This document shows positions 30,153-38,987 of a stretch of 64,000 nucleotides of DNA, piece after piece. The first letter of the stretch is position 1; the number at the start of each line of letters is the position of its first letter. Under the pieces are notes generated by a model. That model worked only from the letters and a program-made list of their open reading frames with translations. It ran no database searches and was not told where the DNA came from. The translations under genes were made by a program, and so were the position numbers. The stretch spans positions 81,175 to 145,174 of the forward strand of contig JYJN01000086.1 in the NCBI GenBank assembly GCA_003263845.1. Direction: 5' to 3'. This DNA comes from Vibrio aestivus (GTDB lineage: Bacteria; Pseudomonadota; Gammaproteobacteria; Enterobacterales; Vibrionaceae).

Positions 30153-30630
30153 TTAAGGGTGGATGTTGATGAACATAATGTACTGAGGCCCGACGGGCCC
30201 GCCTAAATAGGGGTCGTTTTGACTCCTAAATCCAGCTTTCTCGTAGCAGGTTTTAGCTGAAGGATTTCGGTAGTTTACCGTTAAGTAGATGCTTTCTTTC
30301 TCTGGAAAATGCTCAGCAACAAAGGGTGCGAGTGCTTTCATTGCTTGCCGGCCAAAGCCCTTACCTTGGTGCTTTTGATCAATCACAAAGGTTCTTAACC
30401 CAATATCATCAGCTGTGCAAAAAACTGTGTGCCACCGAGAAATCGAGATCAAGCCGAAAGTAACCAATAACCTGTTCGCCTTGCTTAACCACAAAGCGTG
30501 GGATGGTTGGGTTGTCTGCGGCCAAGAACTCTTGCGCGGTGCCGGCAAAAGGGATCTGACTTTCATGCAGGGTAATGGCTGCTACTTGTTCAAAGTCATC
30601 TTGCGATAGTGGCGAGATTGATAATGTCAT
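30153..30630 (-). CDS. GNAT-family N-acetyltransferase (frameshifted)
   Basis: The N-terminal part (MTLSISPLSQDDFEQVAAITL) begins at 30630. The frame breaks near 30418 in a run of six T; removing one T continues as AHSFCTADDIGLRTFVIDQKHQGKGFGRQAMKALAPF, which holds GNAT motif A (HQGKGFGRQA). The C-terminal part, NPSAKTCYEKAGF, is also typical. The repaired protein is about 158 residues. Confidence 0.82.
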
Positions 30631-30683
30631 CCTAGATACCTACTTCTAACTCTACACACTCATCTGTATTTAGATTGATAGAT

Positions 30684-31168
30684 TTACTGAGTAAATTTTA
30701 ATCGCGACATAAAGTGCAAATCGCAGTATTTGCCAGCTTTGAATGTACTCATTCGCTTTGTCCCTTCAATTTCAAATCCTAGGCTTGATAAAGGCCGATC
30801 GCGGCTTCATTGTCAGTTTGAACTTCAAGCTCTAAGCGAACTAGATTCAACCAGTTATCCGCTTGGTCAATAGCCTCTAGCAGTAGAGCTTTACCAATAC
30901 CTTGTCCGTGTGAATCTGGATGAACCGCAATCGCCACCCCCGCGCTGTGTCTGTCGCGCAGCTTATGGCTGATAAACAGCGTGACATGGCCGAGTACTTT
31001 GTCATCAACTTCAGCAACGAGCGTGTAATGGTCTGGTTTAGAGAACAAACCGGAAATCGTATCCGAGCTCAAATAAGGCACTTGAGATGTGTTCACTGTG
31101 ACGGAAGTGAAGCTGTACAGTTCGCACAGATCGGCCATATCTGAAGATTCTAAGTGTCTAATGTTAAT
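30684..31168 (-). CDS. GNAT-family N-acetyltransferase (frameshifted, unusual start)
   Basis: GNAT motif A reads VHPDSHGQGIGKALLLEA. The frame ends early at 30779; one restored A near 30782 gives GLYQSLGFEIEGTKRMSTFK and a stop at 30684. At the 5' end the first ATG (31138) would miss the usual first strand; the frame extends upstream to INIRHLESSDMADL, with AAGGA seven bases before an ATT codon at 31168. So it may start at ATT, or the ATG may have been lost by error. The repaired length is about 161 residues. Confidence 0.75.
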
Positions 31169-31242
31169 GGTGTTTTCCTTTCGTACTACTGAGTGTCTAT
31201 TATTTAGACCTTATCATAACTAATATCTATCGTATTGAGATT

Positions 31243-31509
31243 TATACCCAAGTGACTTCAAGATGCAAGATTCAGAACGTTGTCACGGGTTCAAGTTCAA
31301 GGCAAATGACGAAGCGGAATAACGGGTTCTTTCCAAGTCATTTAACGTAGAAATTGAGTCCGTGACACGTTCCCGAAGGGCGAGTTTGCCTAGCCTGCAT
31401 ACTTTGTTAACGATTCTCAATTTAGAACCACTAGATCTTCGAATCGTTGCCGCGTTTGCAAACTAGGCAATTCTCGCTGAACCACGTATCTTGAGGTTAC
31501 TTGGGTATA
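31243..31509 (+). repeat. 267-bp repeat with terminal inverted repeats, copy 1
   Basis: It begins TATACCCAAGTGACTTCAAG and ends with the near-complement CTTGAGGTTACTTGGGTATA, so it has about 20-bp terminal inverted repeats. There is no coding capacity. A second copy of the same length lies at 43577-43843 in the opposite orientation; read on the other strand it aligns along its whole length with roughly 85 percent identity by eye. This looks like a non-autonomous MITE-like element. TA-type target duplication is possible but not certain. Confidence 0.85.
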
Positions 31510-31553
31510 TAGACTTTAATTGAGATTCGTTTTCTGCCCATAGTTGGACGGTC

Positions 31554-32318
31554 TTAGTAGGGCGGCTTGATTCCATATTTCTCTTGTAGCGCTTTGACTT
31601 CGCTAGAGTAGGTGGAGAGGTAGTCGTTAAAATCTCGGATAATATCGGGATTGTTGATGTTGGATAGATGGTAGCTACCTCCTTCCGATTCAAGCAATCG
31701 AGTGTTGATGGCGAGACTGATATTGTCATCCATTTGGGAAAGCAAAAATCGCCCAACGTTTTGGTCCATAATGACACCTTGAACTCGCCCTTTAAAAACC
31801 ATCTCTAATAGTCTTTCTGGGTTGTCGGCTTCGACGACTTTGATTTGGCCACTTTCGATCGCAGAGGAGAGTTTCCAGGGGGTGACTCCTCTTATTATTC
31901 CGAGTTTATTAAAGCTATTAAGCTTAAGCTGTTTGTCTTGAGGCTGGACGAACATGACCTCTTCAAGCTCGATGACGGGTAGAGAGTAGGTAATAGGGCG
32001 ACCTGCTCTAGAGTCGAGATTCCATAAATTGCTGTCGGGGAACTTGGCATCGACTTCTCCACTGTAAAACATTTTGTAGAGACGTTTGATAGGAAGAGCT
32101 TTGTAGGTCACTTGATATCCGTAGGCGTCGCCAAATTGGCTCAGTAGCTCAGGAACGTAGCCGGTATAGGTGCCCTCTGTTTCGTTGTGAGCGTACAACG
32201 GATAGTAGTTGATATTTTCTATCCCAATGGTGATGGACTTGGTCGCTGTAATACTTGAAGAAGCGAAGGTTGAAACAGATATGCTTAATGCTAAGCAAGC
32301 AACAATGACGACGTTCAT
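31554..32318 (-). CDS. Secreted solute-binding domain protein (SBP_bac_3)
   Basis: The ATG at 32318 (MNVVIVACLALSISVSTFA) has AGGG just upstream; a TTG reading from 32330 is less likely. The Sec signal peptide ends near residue 20. The mature part fits a family-3 binding fold: ITIGIENINYYPLYAH, GYVPELLSQFGDAYGYQVTYK, FYSGEVDAKFPDS, and RGVTPWKLSSAIESG. No transporter genes are adjacent, so it is probably an orphan receptor or a protein of similar fold with another role. Length is 254 residues. Confidence 0.8.
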   Translation of the reverse strand: MNVVIVACLALSISVSTFASSSITATKSITIGIENINYYPLYAHNETEGTYTGYVPELLSQFGDAYGYQVTYKALPIKRLYKMFYSGEVDAKFPDSNLWNLDSRAGRPITYSLPVIELEEVMFVQPQDKQLKLNSFNKLGIIRGVTPWKLSSAIESGQIKVVEADNPERLLEMVFKGRVQGVIMDQNVGRFLLSQMDDNISLAINTRLLESEGGSYHLSNINNPDIIRDFNDYLSTYSSEVKALQEKYGIKPPY

Positions 32319-32427
32319 GGCAACCCTCAAACTTAATTACACTCTATAACTATAGACATTTAGACGTTGGTCGCGCTGAGGAAAGACTGCACGTGAGCGA
32401 TTATGATTACTTGCGTGCAGATTTTAA

Positions 32428-33021
32428 CTATTTACTGTGCCGAGCTAATCGGTGCGTAAGATGATTTTTTACCGCGGGCCACTCTTGATTGATGATTGAG
32501 AACACTACGGTGTCACGATACGAGCCATCCGGCATGCGTTTGTGATTACGAAGTATGCCATCTTGTTTTGCACCAAGTTTGCCAATGGCCTGCCGTGATG
32601 CTTGGTTGTGCCAGTGGGTACAAAACTCGACCGCAATTGCATCTAATGATTCGAATGCGTGCTGCAGCAGTAGCAGCTTACACTCGCTGTTAACAGCTGA
32701 GCGCTGATAGCTTTTCGCATACCAGGTGTGGCCTATTTCGACACGTTTGTTGTCTCCGTCTGCATTGCAGTAGCGGGTAGTACCAATGATTTTTTCTGTA
32801 GCTTTGTCTACGACTGCAAACGGCATAGCAAGCCCTTGTTTCTTGGTTTCCAGTGCTACAGACAAGTAGCGTTCTACCGTTTCATGGTTGGGAACCGAGG
32901 TATACCAAAGGTTCCAAAGCTCACCGTCTGATGCCGCTTCCACGAGGGCATCAGCATGCTCTTCCTTAAGCGGGATAAGCTTAACGGTGGTTGATTCTAA
33001 CTCTATTTCTTTTAGCCACAT
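32428..33021 (-). CDS. RimJ/RimL-like GNAT acetyltransferase
   Basis: This 197-residue protein has the RimJ/RimL pattern: LKEIELESTTVKLIPLKEEHADALV at the start, VEIGHTWYAKSYQRSAVNSECKLLLLQHAFE as motif A, and HWHNQASRQAIGKLGAKQDGILRNHKRMPDGSYRDTVVFSI. It is the larger type that acetylates protein N-termini or small amines. It has no neighbour that suggests the substrate. Confidence 0.87.
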   Translation of the reverse strand: MWLKEIELESTTVKLIPLKEEHADALVEAASDGELWNLWYTSVPNHETVERYLSVALETKKQGLAMPFAVVDKATEKIIGTTRYCNADGDNKRVEIGHTWYAKSYQRSAVNSECKLLLLQHAFESLDAIAVEFCTHWHNQASRQAIGKLGAKQDGILRNHKRMPDGSYRDTVVFSIINQEWPAVKNHLTHRLARHSK

Positions 33022-33065
33022 GACGTTACTCTCTTTCTAATTTTATTCTGAGGTGTATTGAAGGT

Positions 33066-33749
33066 TTACCAAGGATGAATGTCACCTTCCCAAGTGAAGA
33101 AGGTACCAGATTGGTCCAAAGTCAGACCTTGAGTGAGTTTGATGATTCCGGCAGCGCTCTCTTGAGCGGTAATGTCGGCTTCGTCACCACCCATATCGGT
33201 TTTCACCCAACCCGGGTGAACAGGGCAAACCGTAATCCCTTGCTCTTTAAGTTCTAAGGCCATGACTTGCATGACTTTGTTTACTGCCGCTTTCGAGCTT
33301 CTGTAGGCGTACATACCCACCGCATCTCGGTTAAGTGCCCCCATTTGGCTTGAAATCGTAACAATGCGCGGGTTGGGGGCTTCTTGCATTAACGGGATAA
33401 TTGCGCGGCTAACCAGTAAAGGAGCAATACTGTTGACTGAGAAAGTCTCTAACCAACTTGGTGCGCTGACATTGTCGCGATCTTGCTCGTCAGGGCCAAT
33501 GATGCCTGCATTGTTAATCAAAACATCGATTTTCTGACCTGCTAGCGATTCACTGAGAGCCTTGATTGAGCTTTCATTGGTCACCTCTAGCTCTACTAAG
33601 GTTAAATTACCATGGTCTTTTAAACTCATTTGATCATTTGAAGGTGCGTTGCGGTATGTTGCAATCACCTTGTACTCGAGTGCTAATAGCTGTTTTGTGA
33701 GCTCAAGACCGATGCCGCGAGAGGCTCCAGTAATTAATACGGTTTCCAT
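33066..33749 (-). CDS. Short-chain dehydrogenase/reductase
   Basis: This 227-residue SDR has TGASRGIGLEL (nucleotide binding), NNAGIIGP, the catalytic S in TISSQMG, and YRSSKAAVN as the Y-x-x-x-K pair. The C-terminus GVTVCPVHPGWVKTDMGG-like segment (TVCPVHPGWVKTDMGG) is close to the C-signal/sniffer subgroup. Intact. AGGAAG lies before the ATG. Confidence 0.9.
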   Translation of the reverse strand: METVLITGASRGIGLELTKQLLALEYKVIATYRNAPSNDQMSLKDHGNLTLVELEVTNESSIKALSESLAGQKIDVLINNAGIIGPDEQDRDNVSAPSWLETFSVNSIAPLLVSRAIIPLMQEAPNPRIVTISSQMGALNRDAVGMYAYRSSKAAVNKVMQVMALELKEQGITVCPVHPGWVKTDMGGDEADITAQESAAGIIKLTQGLTLDQSGTFFTWEGDIHPW

Positions 33750-33836
33750 ATATCTGACTTCCTTTCTTTTTGTTTTATCGCGTGTATGGCTGTCGGTATA
33801 ATTGCTATCGAATAGTTGCTATCGAAATAGCTACGC

Positions 33837-34462
33837 TTATCTTTGCTTCATGAAGGCAACGGCCAGCCCAGATGAAACGAACGTCAATCCGGCGCCAATA
33901 TTCAGTCCAAGAATGAGCCTTGGTTTTGCCTTTAACCAAGCGGCTAGTTGATGAGAAAAAATACCCATCAAGCTGAAACCGAGCGCAGTAAGAATGGCGA
34001 ACCAAACTCCGTATCCCACCATTTGCATTGTGACAGAACCAAGGCTTGGGTTAACGAACTGAGGTACAAACGCTAATACAAAAATACCCGGTTTAGGTTG
34101 AGAGCTGCAGACAGAAAGCCCGTTGCGAAGATGTGTTTGAGCGGCTGCTTTTTGGTTTCTTCTAGTGAAAATAGCTGACGAGAACGAAGCACTTTGATGC
34201 CCAACCAAATCAAATACCCCGCACCAACAATTTTAACCGCATAGAACGCGAGCTCAGACGTTTGAATAAGCAGGGTTAAACCAAAAGTTGCTGCCATTAC
34301 ATGAAAGAGTATTCCACTTCCTGAAGCCAGCCCCGATACTGTCGCTGCCAGTTTTCCTTGGCTTAAACCTCGGCCCATGGCAAGCAAGTTATCTGGCCCC
34401 GGTGAGACAACGAGTAGAAAACAGGCGAGAGTGTAAGTGATGAAAACTTCTAATGGAAACAT
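33837..34462 (-). CDS. LysE/RhtB-family amino acid exporter (frameshifted)
   Basis: The ATG at 34462 has AAGGAG seven bases upstream. The LysE signature VSPGPDNLLAMGRGLSQG is near the start. The frame breaks near 34098; one restored C rejoins GFLSAALNPKPGIFVLAFVPQFV, the conserved middle of the family, and the product reaches about 208 residues with six membrane segments. It exports an amino acid or homoserine lactone-like metabolite. Confidence 0.87.
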
Positions 34463-34541
34463 GATAACTCCTTGTTTCTCTGCTTCTTTGGTATTGAAAT
34501 TCAATGTAATCCGAGCTGTAACCTGACTTAATCGCTGGTGG

Positions 34542-35000
34542 TTAGGCTAACTCCAACGTCATAAACTGGCTGTTTGGGTCTAAGCTGTAATTGGCAAAAG
34601 GGCCGCATATTTGGAATCCAAACTTGGTGTATAGATTATGCGCGGCATTGAAATAGGCCTCTGTGCCTGTTTCTAAGCTCAGCCTACGGTAACCACGTTC
34701 TTGCGCGATATCCAAAACATGCTCGAGAAGGCCGGTTGCGACGCCAGACTTTCGTGCGAATGAAGAGGTTCGCATTGACTTTATTTCAGCATGGTTAACA
34801 TCTAACTGTTTTATGGCTACACAGCCGAGTAGTTGATTCTCTTTCCAGCAGCTAAAGAAGGTGATCTCGGGTGCTTTAAGTGCGTCAACATCCAGTGCGT
34901 GAACACTCTCTGGCGGTGAGGTGGCGTACATATCGGCTAAATGCTCCTCGAGCAGCTTGATCACTTCTCCACCTGAAAGGTTATCGACTTTGATTTCCAT
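34542..35000 (-). CDS. GNAT-family N-acetyltransferase (PatB/YjaB-like size)
   Basis: This 152-residue protein shows motif A as KSMRTSSFARKSGVATGLLEHVLD and the C-terminal TEAYFNAAHNLYTKFGFQICGPF. AGGAAAT precedes the ATG. The segment SPPESVHALDVDALKAPEITFF matches a widespread group of small GNATs of unknown substrate. Confidence 0.87.
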   Translation of the reverse strand: MEIKVDNLSGGEVIKLLEEHLADMYATSPPESVHALDVDALKAPEITFFSCWKENQLLGCVAIKQLDVNHAEIKSMRTSSFARKSGVATGLLEHVLDIAQERGYRRLSLETGTEAYFNAAHNLYTKFGFQICGPFANYSLDPNSQFMTLELA

Positions 35001-35156
35001 GTCCTATTTCCTTTTTGTTGAGCTTTGTTTTCTTTGAACACTTTATCGCCAATTAATGCTGTTGGAAAGATGTAATTTATTTCATAGGTTGCTGTTTTTA
35101 TTATTTTTTATGCGGTAAAAACGCGGGTGGTTTTTCCGAGACTTAGTAAAACGTGA

Positions 35157-35208
35157 GCAAAAGCAAAAGCAAAAGCAAAAGCAAAAAACTGGATGACTTG
35201 CTTTTGCT
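35157..35208. repeat. Five-fold GCAAAA tandem repeat forming a hairpin
   Basis: Five GCAAAA units lie at 35157-35186. The end of the tract, AGCAAAAGCAA (35174-35184), pairs perfectly over 11 bp with TTGCTTTTGCT (35198-35208). On the minus strand this follows the DinB gene stop and the repeat becomes T-rich, so it can act as a terminator with a variable-length tail. Confidence 0.7.
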
Positions 35209-35215
35209 GTGACCT

Positions 35216-35757
35216 TTAAACCTCGGCACCTTCTGGCACGATGATTGGTAAATCAGTGCAGCCAAAATCGACATCCATTTGAGCGAGCAAGCAGGTCATC
35301 TGCCCCTATGATGGGTTTGATGATTGAAAACATGTTGGCAAAATTCCGCGACTCGGCGCTCAATGACTTGTCCTGCTGTCGTGATATAACGGACGGTTTT
35401 ATTGCAATCTTGGTCATCGAAGTTTTTTGTCATACGAAGGTAAATATCATCAACCTTGGTGCGTAACGCTCGGAGTTCATCCATGGTGGTAACGAATGTA
35501 TCTGTAATTCGTTTAGAGGTAGGAAGTTCTGCAAGCAGCTGCCGGTCAATAGTGACAATCTCATTGTCTACAAGGCGCTGCAACATGATCAGATCACCGA
35601 ACAAGATGTGATTCCAATGAGCCATGATACTCGGAAAGAAAGCCTGACGATCTTGGTGAAGCTGCTCTTCACTGAGCTGTTGGCAAACATCTAGCAACTG
35701 ATTGTTCATACGCTGGTTGTAGCAGGCCAGCATTCTTAAGTTCGAAGATAAGTCCAT
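35216..35757 (-). CDS. DinB-like protein (frameshifted near the end)
   Basis: DinB family proteins are four-helix bundles with three metal-binding histidines. Here the first helix begins NLRMLACYNQRMNNQLLDVC, IMAHWNHILFGDLIMLQRL carries a histidine, and the end has HVFNHQTHHRG. The frame breaks near 35305; one restored base continues GQMTCLLAQMDVDFGCTDLPI to a stop at 35216, giving about 180 residues. Function of this subgroup is unknown; thiol transfer is known for some relatives. Confidence 0.85.
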
Positions 35758-35782
35758 TTATTGTATTCCAGTGTTGAGGGGC

Positions 35783-36115
35783 TTAGCCCCAGTTATTGTT
35801 ATTTTTCTTGTATAAGGTTCGAGTTCTTAAGTAGAGGTAAAGCGGTAAGCCGCAAGACACACCAACGCTGAACGTGCCAATTACCGCAAGGTATCGATGC
35901 TTAACTTGATGCTGTTTACCGTCCACAGAAATAAAGACCAGCAGAGCCACTGCCGCGACAATAACGTCTAACCATGCCATCAAACTGATTGAGTTGGTTG
36001 TGATTGACTTGATGAGCAGCGTCATATTGAGCCCATGCTCGAGAACCCAAGGCAATAATGCGCCGTAGGGGAGTACAATACCCAGTATGGTTAACAGTAG
36101 ATACGTTCTTGCCAT
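35783..36115 (-). CDS. DUF2834-like membrane protein
   Basis: This 110-residue protein has three to four membrane segments, beginning YLLLTILGIVLPYGALLPWVLEHG, which matches DUF2834, then SLMAWLDVIVAAVALLVFI and YLAVIGTFSVGVSCGLPLYLYLR. A GAGG site precedes its ATG. Role unknown. Confidence 0.75.
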   Translation of the reverse strand: MARTYLLLTILGIVLPYGALLPWVLEHGLNMTLLIKSITTNSISLMAWLDVIVAAVALLVFISVDGKQHQVKHRYLAVIGTFSVGVSCGLPLYLYLRTRTLYKKNNNNWG

Positions 36116-36135
36116 GGTTTTTCCTCGATGATAAG

Positions 36136-36558
36136 TCAGGGTTTAACTGGGTTAGCTGGAAAGCATTTAACGCCTTCAGGGATGTCGTACCAATCCACTT
36201 TACTTTCCACCCAGACATGAGCGGTTGGCTCAAAGAGCGAATCGTCTTCTAAGTTGACGGGTTTTAACTTGAGCTTCAGGATAGCGGCATCGTCTGGGTT
36301 GTAGTGATAAACACGGTTACCACAGCTTGGGCAAAACTTAGCGCTGTTCTTGTTGCCGCTGTCTGCTGTGCGTTGCCACTCACTCAATTCACCGGTAAAT
36401 TTGATGTCTTCGGCAGACACCATCGCGGTCACGCTGAATGGGCCAGTCGATAGCTTTTGACATTCAACGCAGTGACATGCGATGACCATTTTTGGTGCTT
36501 GGTACAACTCGTAACTGACTTGACCACATTGGCATGCTCCTTTGACTGGAAATTCCAT
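36136..36558 (-). CDS. GFA/CENP-V-family zinc protein
   Basis: This 140-residue protein has the GFA zinc cysteines: GACQCGQVSYEL, ACHCVECQKLS and FCPSCGNRVYHY. The family includes glutathione-dependent formaldehyde-activating enzyme, but most members have no proven activity. AAGGAG precedes the ATG. A second GFA protein lies at 41849. Confidence 0.9.
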   Translation of the reverse strand: MEFPVKGACQCGQVSYELYQAPKMVIACHCVECQKLSTGPFSVTAMVSAEDIKFTGELSEWQRTADSGNKNSAKFCPSCGNRVYHYNPDDAAILKLKLKPVNLEDDSLFEPTAHVWVESKVDWYDIPEGVKCFPANPVKP

Positions 36559-36596
36559 TGCTCTACTCCTTATGATGCCTGCAAATTCTTTTGTTT

Positions 36597-37082
36597 TTAT
36601 ATCGCGGGTGAGAGTTGTTTTTCGTAGCGCTGCTCTAACTGGACTTTACCCCAGAGTTCTCGCTCGTCTTCTTGACTGATAGTAAATCCATATCTTAAAT
36701 ACAGTGATTTTGAGACCGCCAAACCATCGACGGTCCACAAGATGATTTTCTGATAGTTTTGCTGTTGGCAGAACGCAATCGCTAGGTCCATCAACTGTTT
36801 GCCTAGTCCTTGACCACGGGCGATAGGATCGACGGAATACCAACGCAGTTGCGCTACACATTCAGACACTTCACAGATACAGATTGAACCAATTAAAGAG
36901 CCATTTGTTTTGGCTAGCCAGATGCGTTCTCGCGGGTTTTGGCGCTTGGCAAACTGTGCCAGTGGCTCTGCAACATACGCTTCAAAAGTGAAATCGTAGC
37001 CGTACTCTTTGGCGTAAAGTAGCCCGTGCTGCTTAACTATTTGACCTAAATCCCCAGGCTCTAATTGATGAGATATCTCCAT
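36597..37082 (-). CDS. GNAT-family N-acetyltransferase
   Basis: The ATG at 37082 (MEISHQLEPGDLGQIVKQHG) is chosen; the 37136 reading lies inside the upstream gene. The 161-residue product resembles the GNAT half of MarR-GNAT fusions: YGYDFTFEAYVAEPLAQF, motif A RWYSVDPIARGQGLGKQLMDLA, and KSLYLRYGF. Intact. Confidence 0.87.
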   Translation of the reverse strand: MEISHQLEPGDLGQIVKQHGLLYAKEYGYDFTFEAYVAEPLAQFAKRQNPRERIWLAKTNGSLIGSICICEVSECVAQLRWYSVDPIARGQGLGKQLMDLAIAFCQQQNYQKIILWTVDGLAVSKSLYLRYGFTISQEDERELWGKVQLEQRYEKQLSPAI

Positions 37083-37098
37083 AAACTCCAATCTTCCT

Positions 37099-37596
37099 TT
37101 ACTTCTGAGTGATGGAACGCATGGAGTAGGGCACAATCATTTTGTGAAACGGCGTGACGAAGAACATGTAAAGCTTGCCCCAAATGTTATGTACATGGAC
37201 AACGGTTGTGGCGTGCAAAATTGATTTTTCTGCTCGTTTTTCAATATAGAAGGAGACTCGAACATCTAAGTGTTTGTCGCTATCTTCGCCTATGACCTCG
37301 CTGTCAGACAGAGACACAAGGCTGAAAATCCCAGCCATGTCGCCGACTTTATAGTCAGGTGCCGTCTTAGACTCTTTGATTTCATTCATGGCACCAAGGT
37401 TTTTTAAACCCAGTTTCGACACAATGGCATTTCTCATGTTCATCAAGGCCGCGACAATGGGAGGGGTTTTGGTAAAAATAGCTAAATAGGCTTCCATTGC
37501 GGTTTGGTCTGGGTCGATCAATGTTGCACTAAATGTGTCATGAAAATAGGCGCCTTCTACGTATGTGGTTAGTTCACTTTCTGCGGGTATATTCAT
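37099..37596 (-). CDS. DUF2867-like protein
   Basis: This 165-residue protein matches DUF2867 in KVGDMAGIFSLVSLSDSEVIGEDSDKHLDVRVSFYIE and VHNIWGKLYMFFVTPFHKMIVP. Soluble with a steroid-binding-like beta pattern. It starts at the ATG at 37596 (or 37602). Its stop is 16 bp before the GNAT start, so the two may be cotranscribed. Function unknown. Confidence 0.75.
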   Translation of the reverse strand: MNIPAESELTTYVEGAYFHDTFSATLIDPDQTAMEAYLAIFTKTPPIVAALMNMRNAIVSKLGLKNLGAMNEIKESKTAPDYKVGDMAGIFSLVSLSDSEVIGEDSDKHLDVRVSFYIEKRAEKSILHATTVVHVHNIWGKLYMFFVTPFHKMIVPYSMRSITQK

Positions 37597-37743
37597 GATC
37601 ACTCCTTGGTTTTAGTTGCGAACAGCCAGTATTGATTAGGCGCAACAAATTGACTACAACCGGAGTATGAGCGACATGGGAAATGTTAGTTGATACGCAA
37701 AATTTTGTTGATTATGTGCAAGATGGTGCACTTTTGAAGAGCC

Positions 37744-38409
37744 CTACAGAGGGTTGGTTAATTTGATCAGGGTTTCTCGAAGGTTATCTCGTAAAGTCAC
37801 GTGATCGGAATGGGGACATATTTTATGTTGATCGGCGACGAGTAACGTCGATAAGCCAATAGATTTAGCGCCTTGCATGTCCGAGATTGGATTGTCACCG
37901 ACCATCAAAGTATGGGCGGCGTGACTACCAATGCTATTGAGAGCAATTTGGAAAGCTTGTTCGCTGGGTTTGCGATAACCAATCTCGCACGACCAAATGA
38001 CTCTATCGAAATATTGGGCTAACTCGCGACGTTCAAGGTCTTGTTGAAAAATGTCGGTGTTACCCGTGACATTAGAAAGCAGCACGAGTTTAGTCCCTTG
38101 GCTTTTTAAAGTACTAAGAAGCTCGTGTGTGTAGGGATAAAGTTCACCTGATCGAATGAAATGTTCCAAGTGCTGAATACCCAGCTCAGTATGAAAAGGA
38201 ACGCCATGGGTAGCAAAAGCCAAGCGCCAAATAGATTCCCATTCAGGGTGACTGACTTGATTTGGCTGATAAAGCTGACGGATGTATAGCTCAATAAGTT
38301 TGCCAACTTTGACCGCTTGCGTTGAACTGCACACTGCTTCAAGAGATTGGGCTAAATTGCCCATCTTGCATAGTGTGTTACCGTAATCGAAGATAACTGT
38401 ATTGTACAT
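37744..38409 (-). CDS. HAD-superfamily hydrolase
   Basis: The ATG at 38409 (MYNTVIFDYGNTLCKMG) fits the family start; a reading from 38445 would lie in the hairpin. The motifs are DYGNT (I, asparagine in place of the more common G), LLSNVTG (II), RKPSEQAF (III) and VGDNPISDMQGA (IV). The 221-residue protein should hydrolyse a small phosphate ester. A 13-bp hairpin lies just upstream and may affect its translation. Confidence 0.87.
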   Translation of the reverse strand: MYNTVIFDYGNTLCKMGNLAQSLEAVCSSTQAVKVGKLIELYIRQLYQPNQVSHPEWESIWRLAFATHGVPFHTELGIQHLEHFIRSGELYPYTHELLSTLKSQGTKLVLLSNVTGNTDIFQQDLERRELAQYFDRVIWSCEIGYRKPSEQAFQIALNSIGSHAAHTLMVGDNPISDMQGAKSIGLSTLLVADQHKICPHSDHVTLRDNLRETLIKLTNPL

Positions 38410-38439
38410 ACCGCGTTGAATGAGACTGAGTACAAGAGT

Positions 38440-38478
38440 GTACAAAGTACCACGGATTATCGAGTTGGTACTTTGTAC
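38440..38478. other. Perfect 13-bp inverted repeat between HPr and HAD genes
   Basis: GTACAAAGTACCA (38440-38452) pairs with TGGTACTTTGTAC (38466-38478), with a 13-base loop. On the minus strand it lies after the HPr stop (38496) and 30 bp before the HAD start. There is no T-run, so it is more likely an operator or an mRNA processing/attenuation hairpin. Confidence 0.6.
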
Positions 38479-38495
38479 AAGATCTCAGATTCGTT

Positions 38496-38747
38496 TTAGC
38501 CAGTGACGTTTTCTAGGAATTTAGCGAGGTCATTCACGGCTTGAGAGTTAGCCGACTGAACCGTTACTTCCGTACCTTGAACCAGTTGTAGCGTTTGCAG
38601 CTTAAACAGGTTCTTGGCGGTAGCGGTTTTGCCTTTGGATACGATCTCTACTTCTTCAGCGTATTTTTTTGCTTCTTTCACAAACTGCGCCGCTGGACGT
38701 GTGTGTAGGCCACTTGGTGCGGTAATAACGACATTCTTCTTATGCAT
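38496..38747 (-). CDS. Orphan HPr phosphocarrier protein with Asn at the Ser46 position
   Basis: This 83-residue HPr homologue keeps the phosphorylated histidine H15 in SGLHTRPAAQF and the surrounding residues almost as in E. coli HPr. At position 46 (ATAKNLFKLQTL) it has asparagine where regulatory HPr proteins have serine. It is not next to ptsI or crr, so it is a second, stand-alone HPr. It may exchange phosphate with PTS enzymes in a specific pathway (inference). Confidence 0.9.
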   Translation of the reverse strand: MHKKNVVITAPSGLHTRPAAQFVKEAKKYAEEVEIVSKGKTATAKNLFKLQTLQLVQGTEVTVQSANSQAVNDLAKFLENVTG

Positions 38748-38987
38748 TGTTAACTTCTCCGAAATGAGGGTACGAGTAAAGCTGGCTTTATTGATACCGC
38801 AACGAAGTCGCTATAACTATGTTCCATAAGTGTTTTTTGAGGTGACGAGTGCTTTCTATGCGTAATTGTGATTGATGTCTTTTATTTTATTCACTTCTCA
38901 AAATAAATCGTGATCCGAGTCTAATCGAGTTTTAGGCGCGGTTATGCAGCGTCGTAACAGCGCCCTGAGTTGAAGGCTTTGAATGGG
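38748..38987. other. Intergenic region upstream of the HPr gene
   Basis: This 240-bp stretch holds no gene. It presumably carries the HPr promoter. A short inverted repeat was not found; nothing else is evident. Confidence 0.4.

Noticed and set aside
31243..31509. 267-bp repeat as an IS element
   Set aside because: It has inverted ends but no coding capacity and no transposase fragment, so a MITE-like element is the more economical reading.
35157..35186. GCAAAA repeats as a CRISPR-like array
   Set aside because: The units are direct hexamers without spacers.
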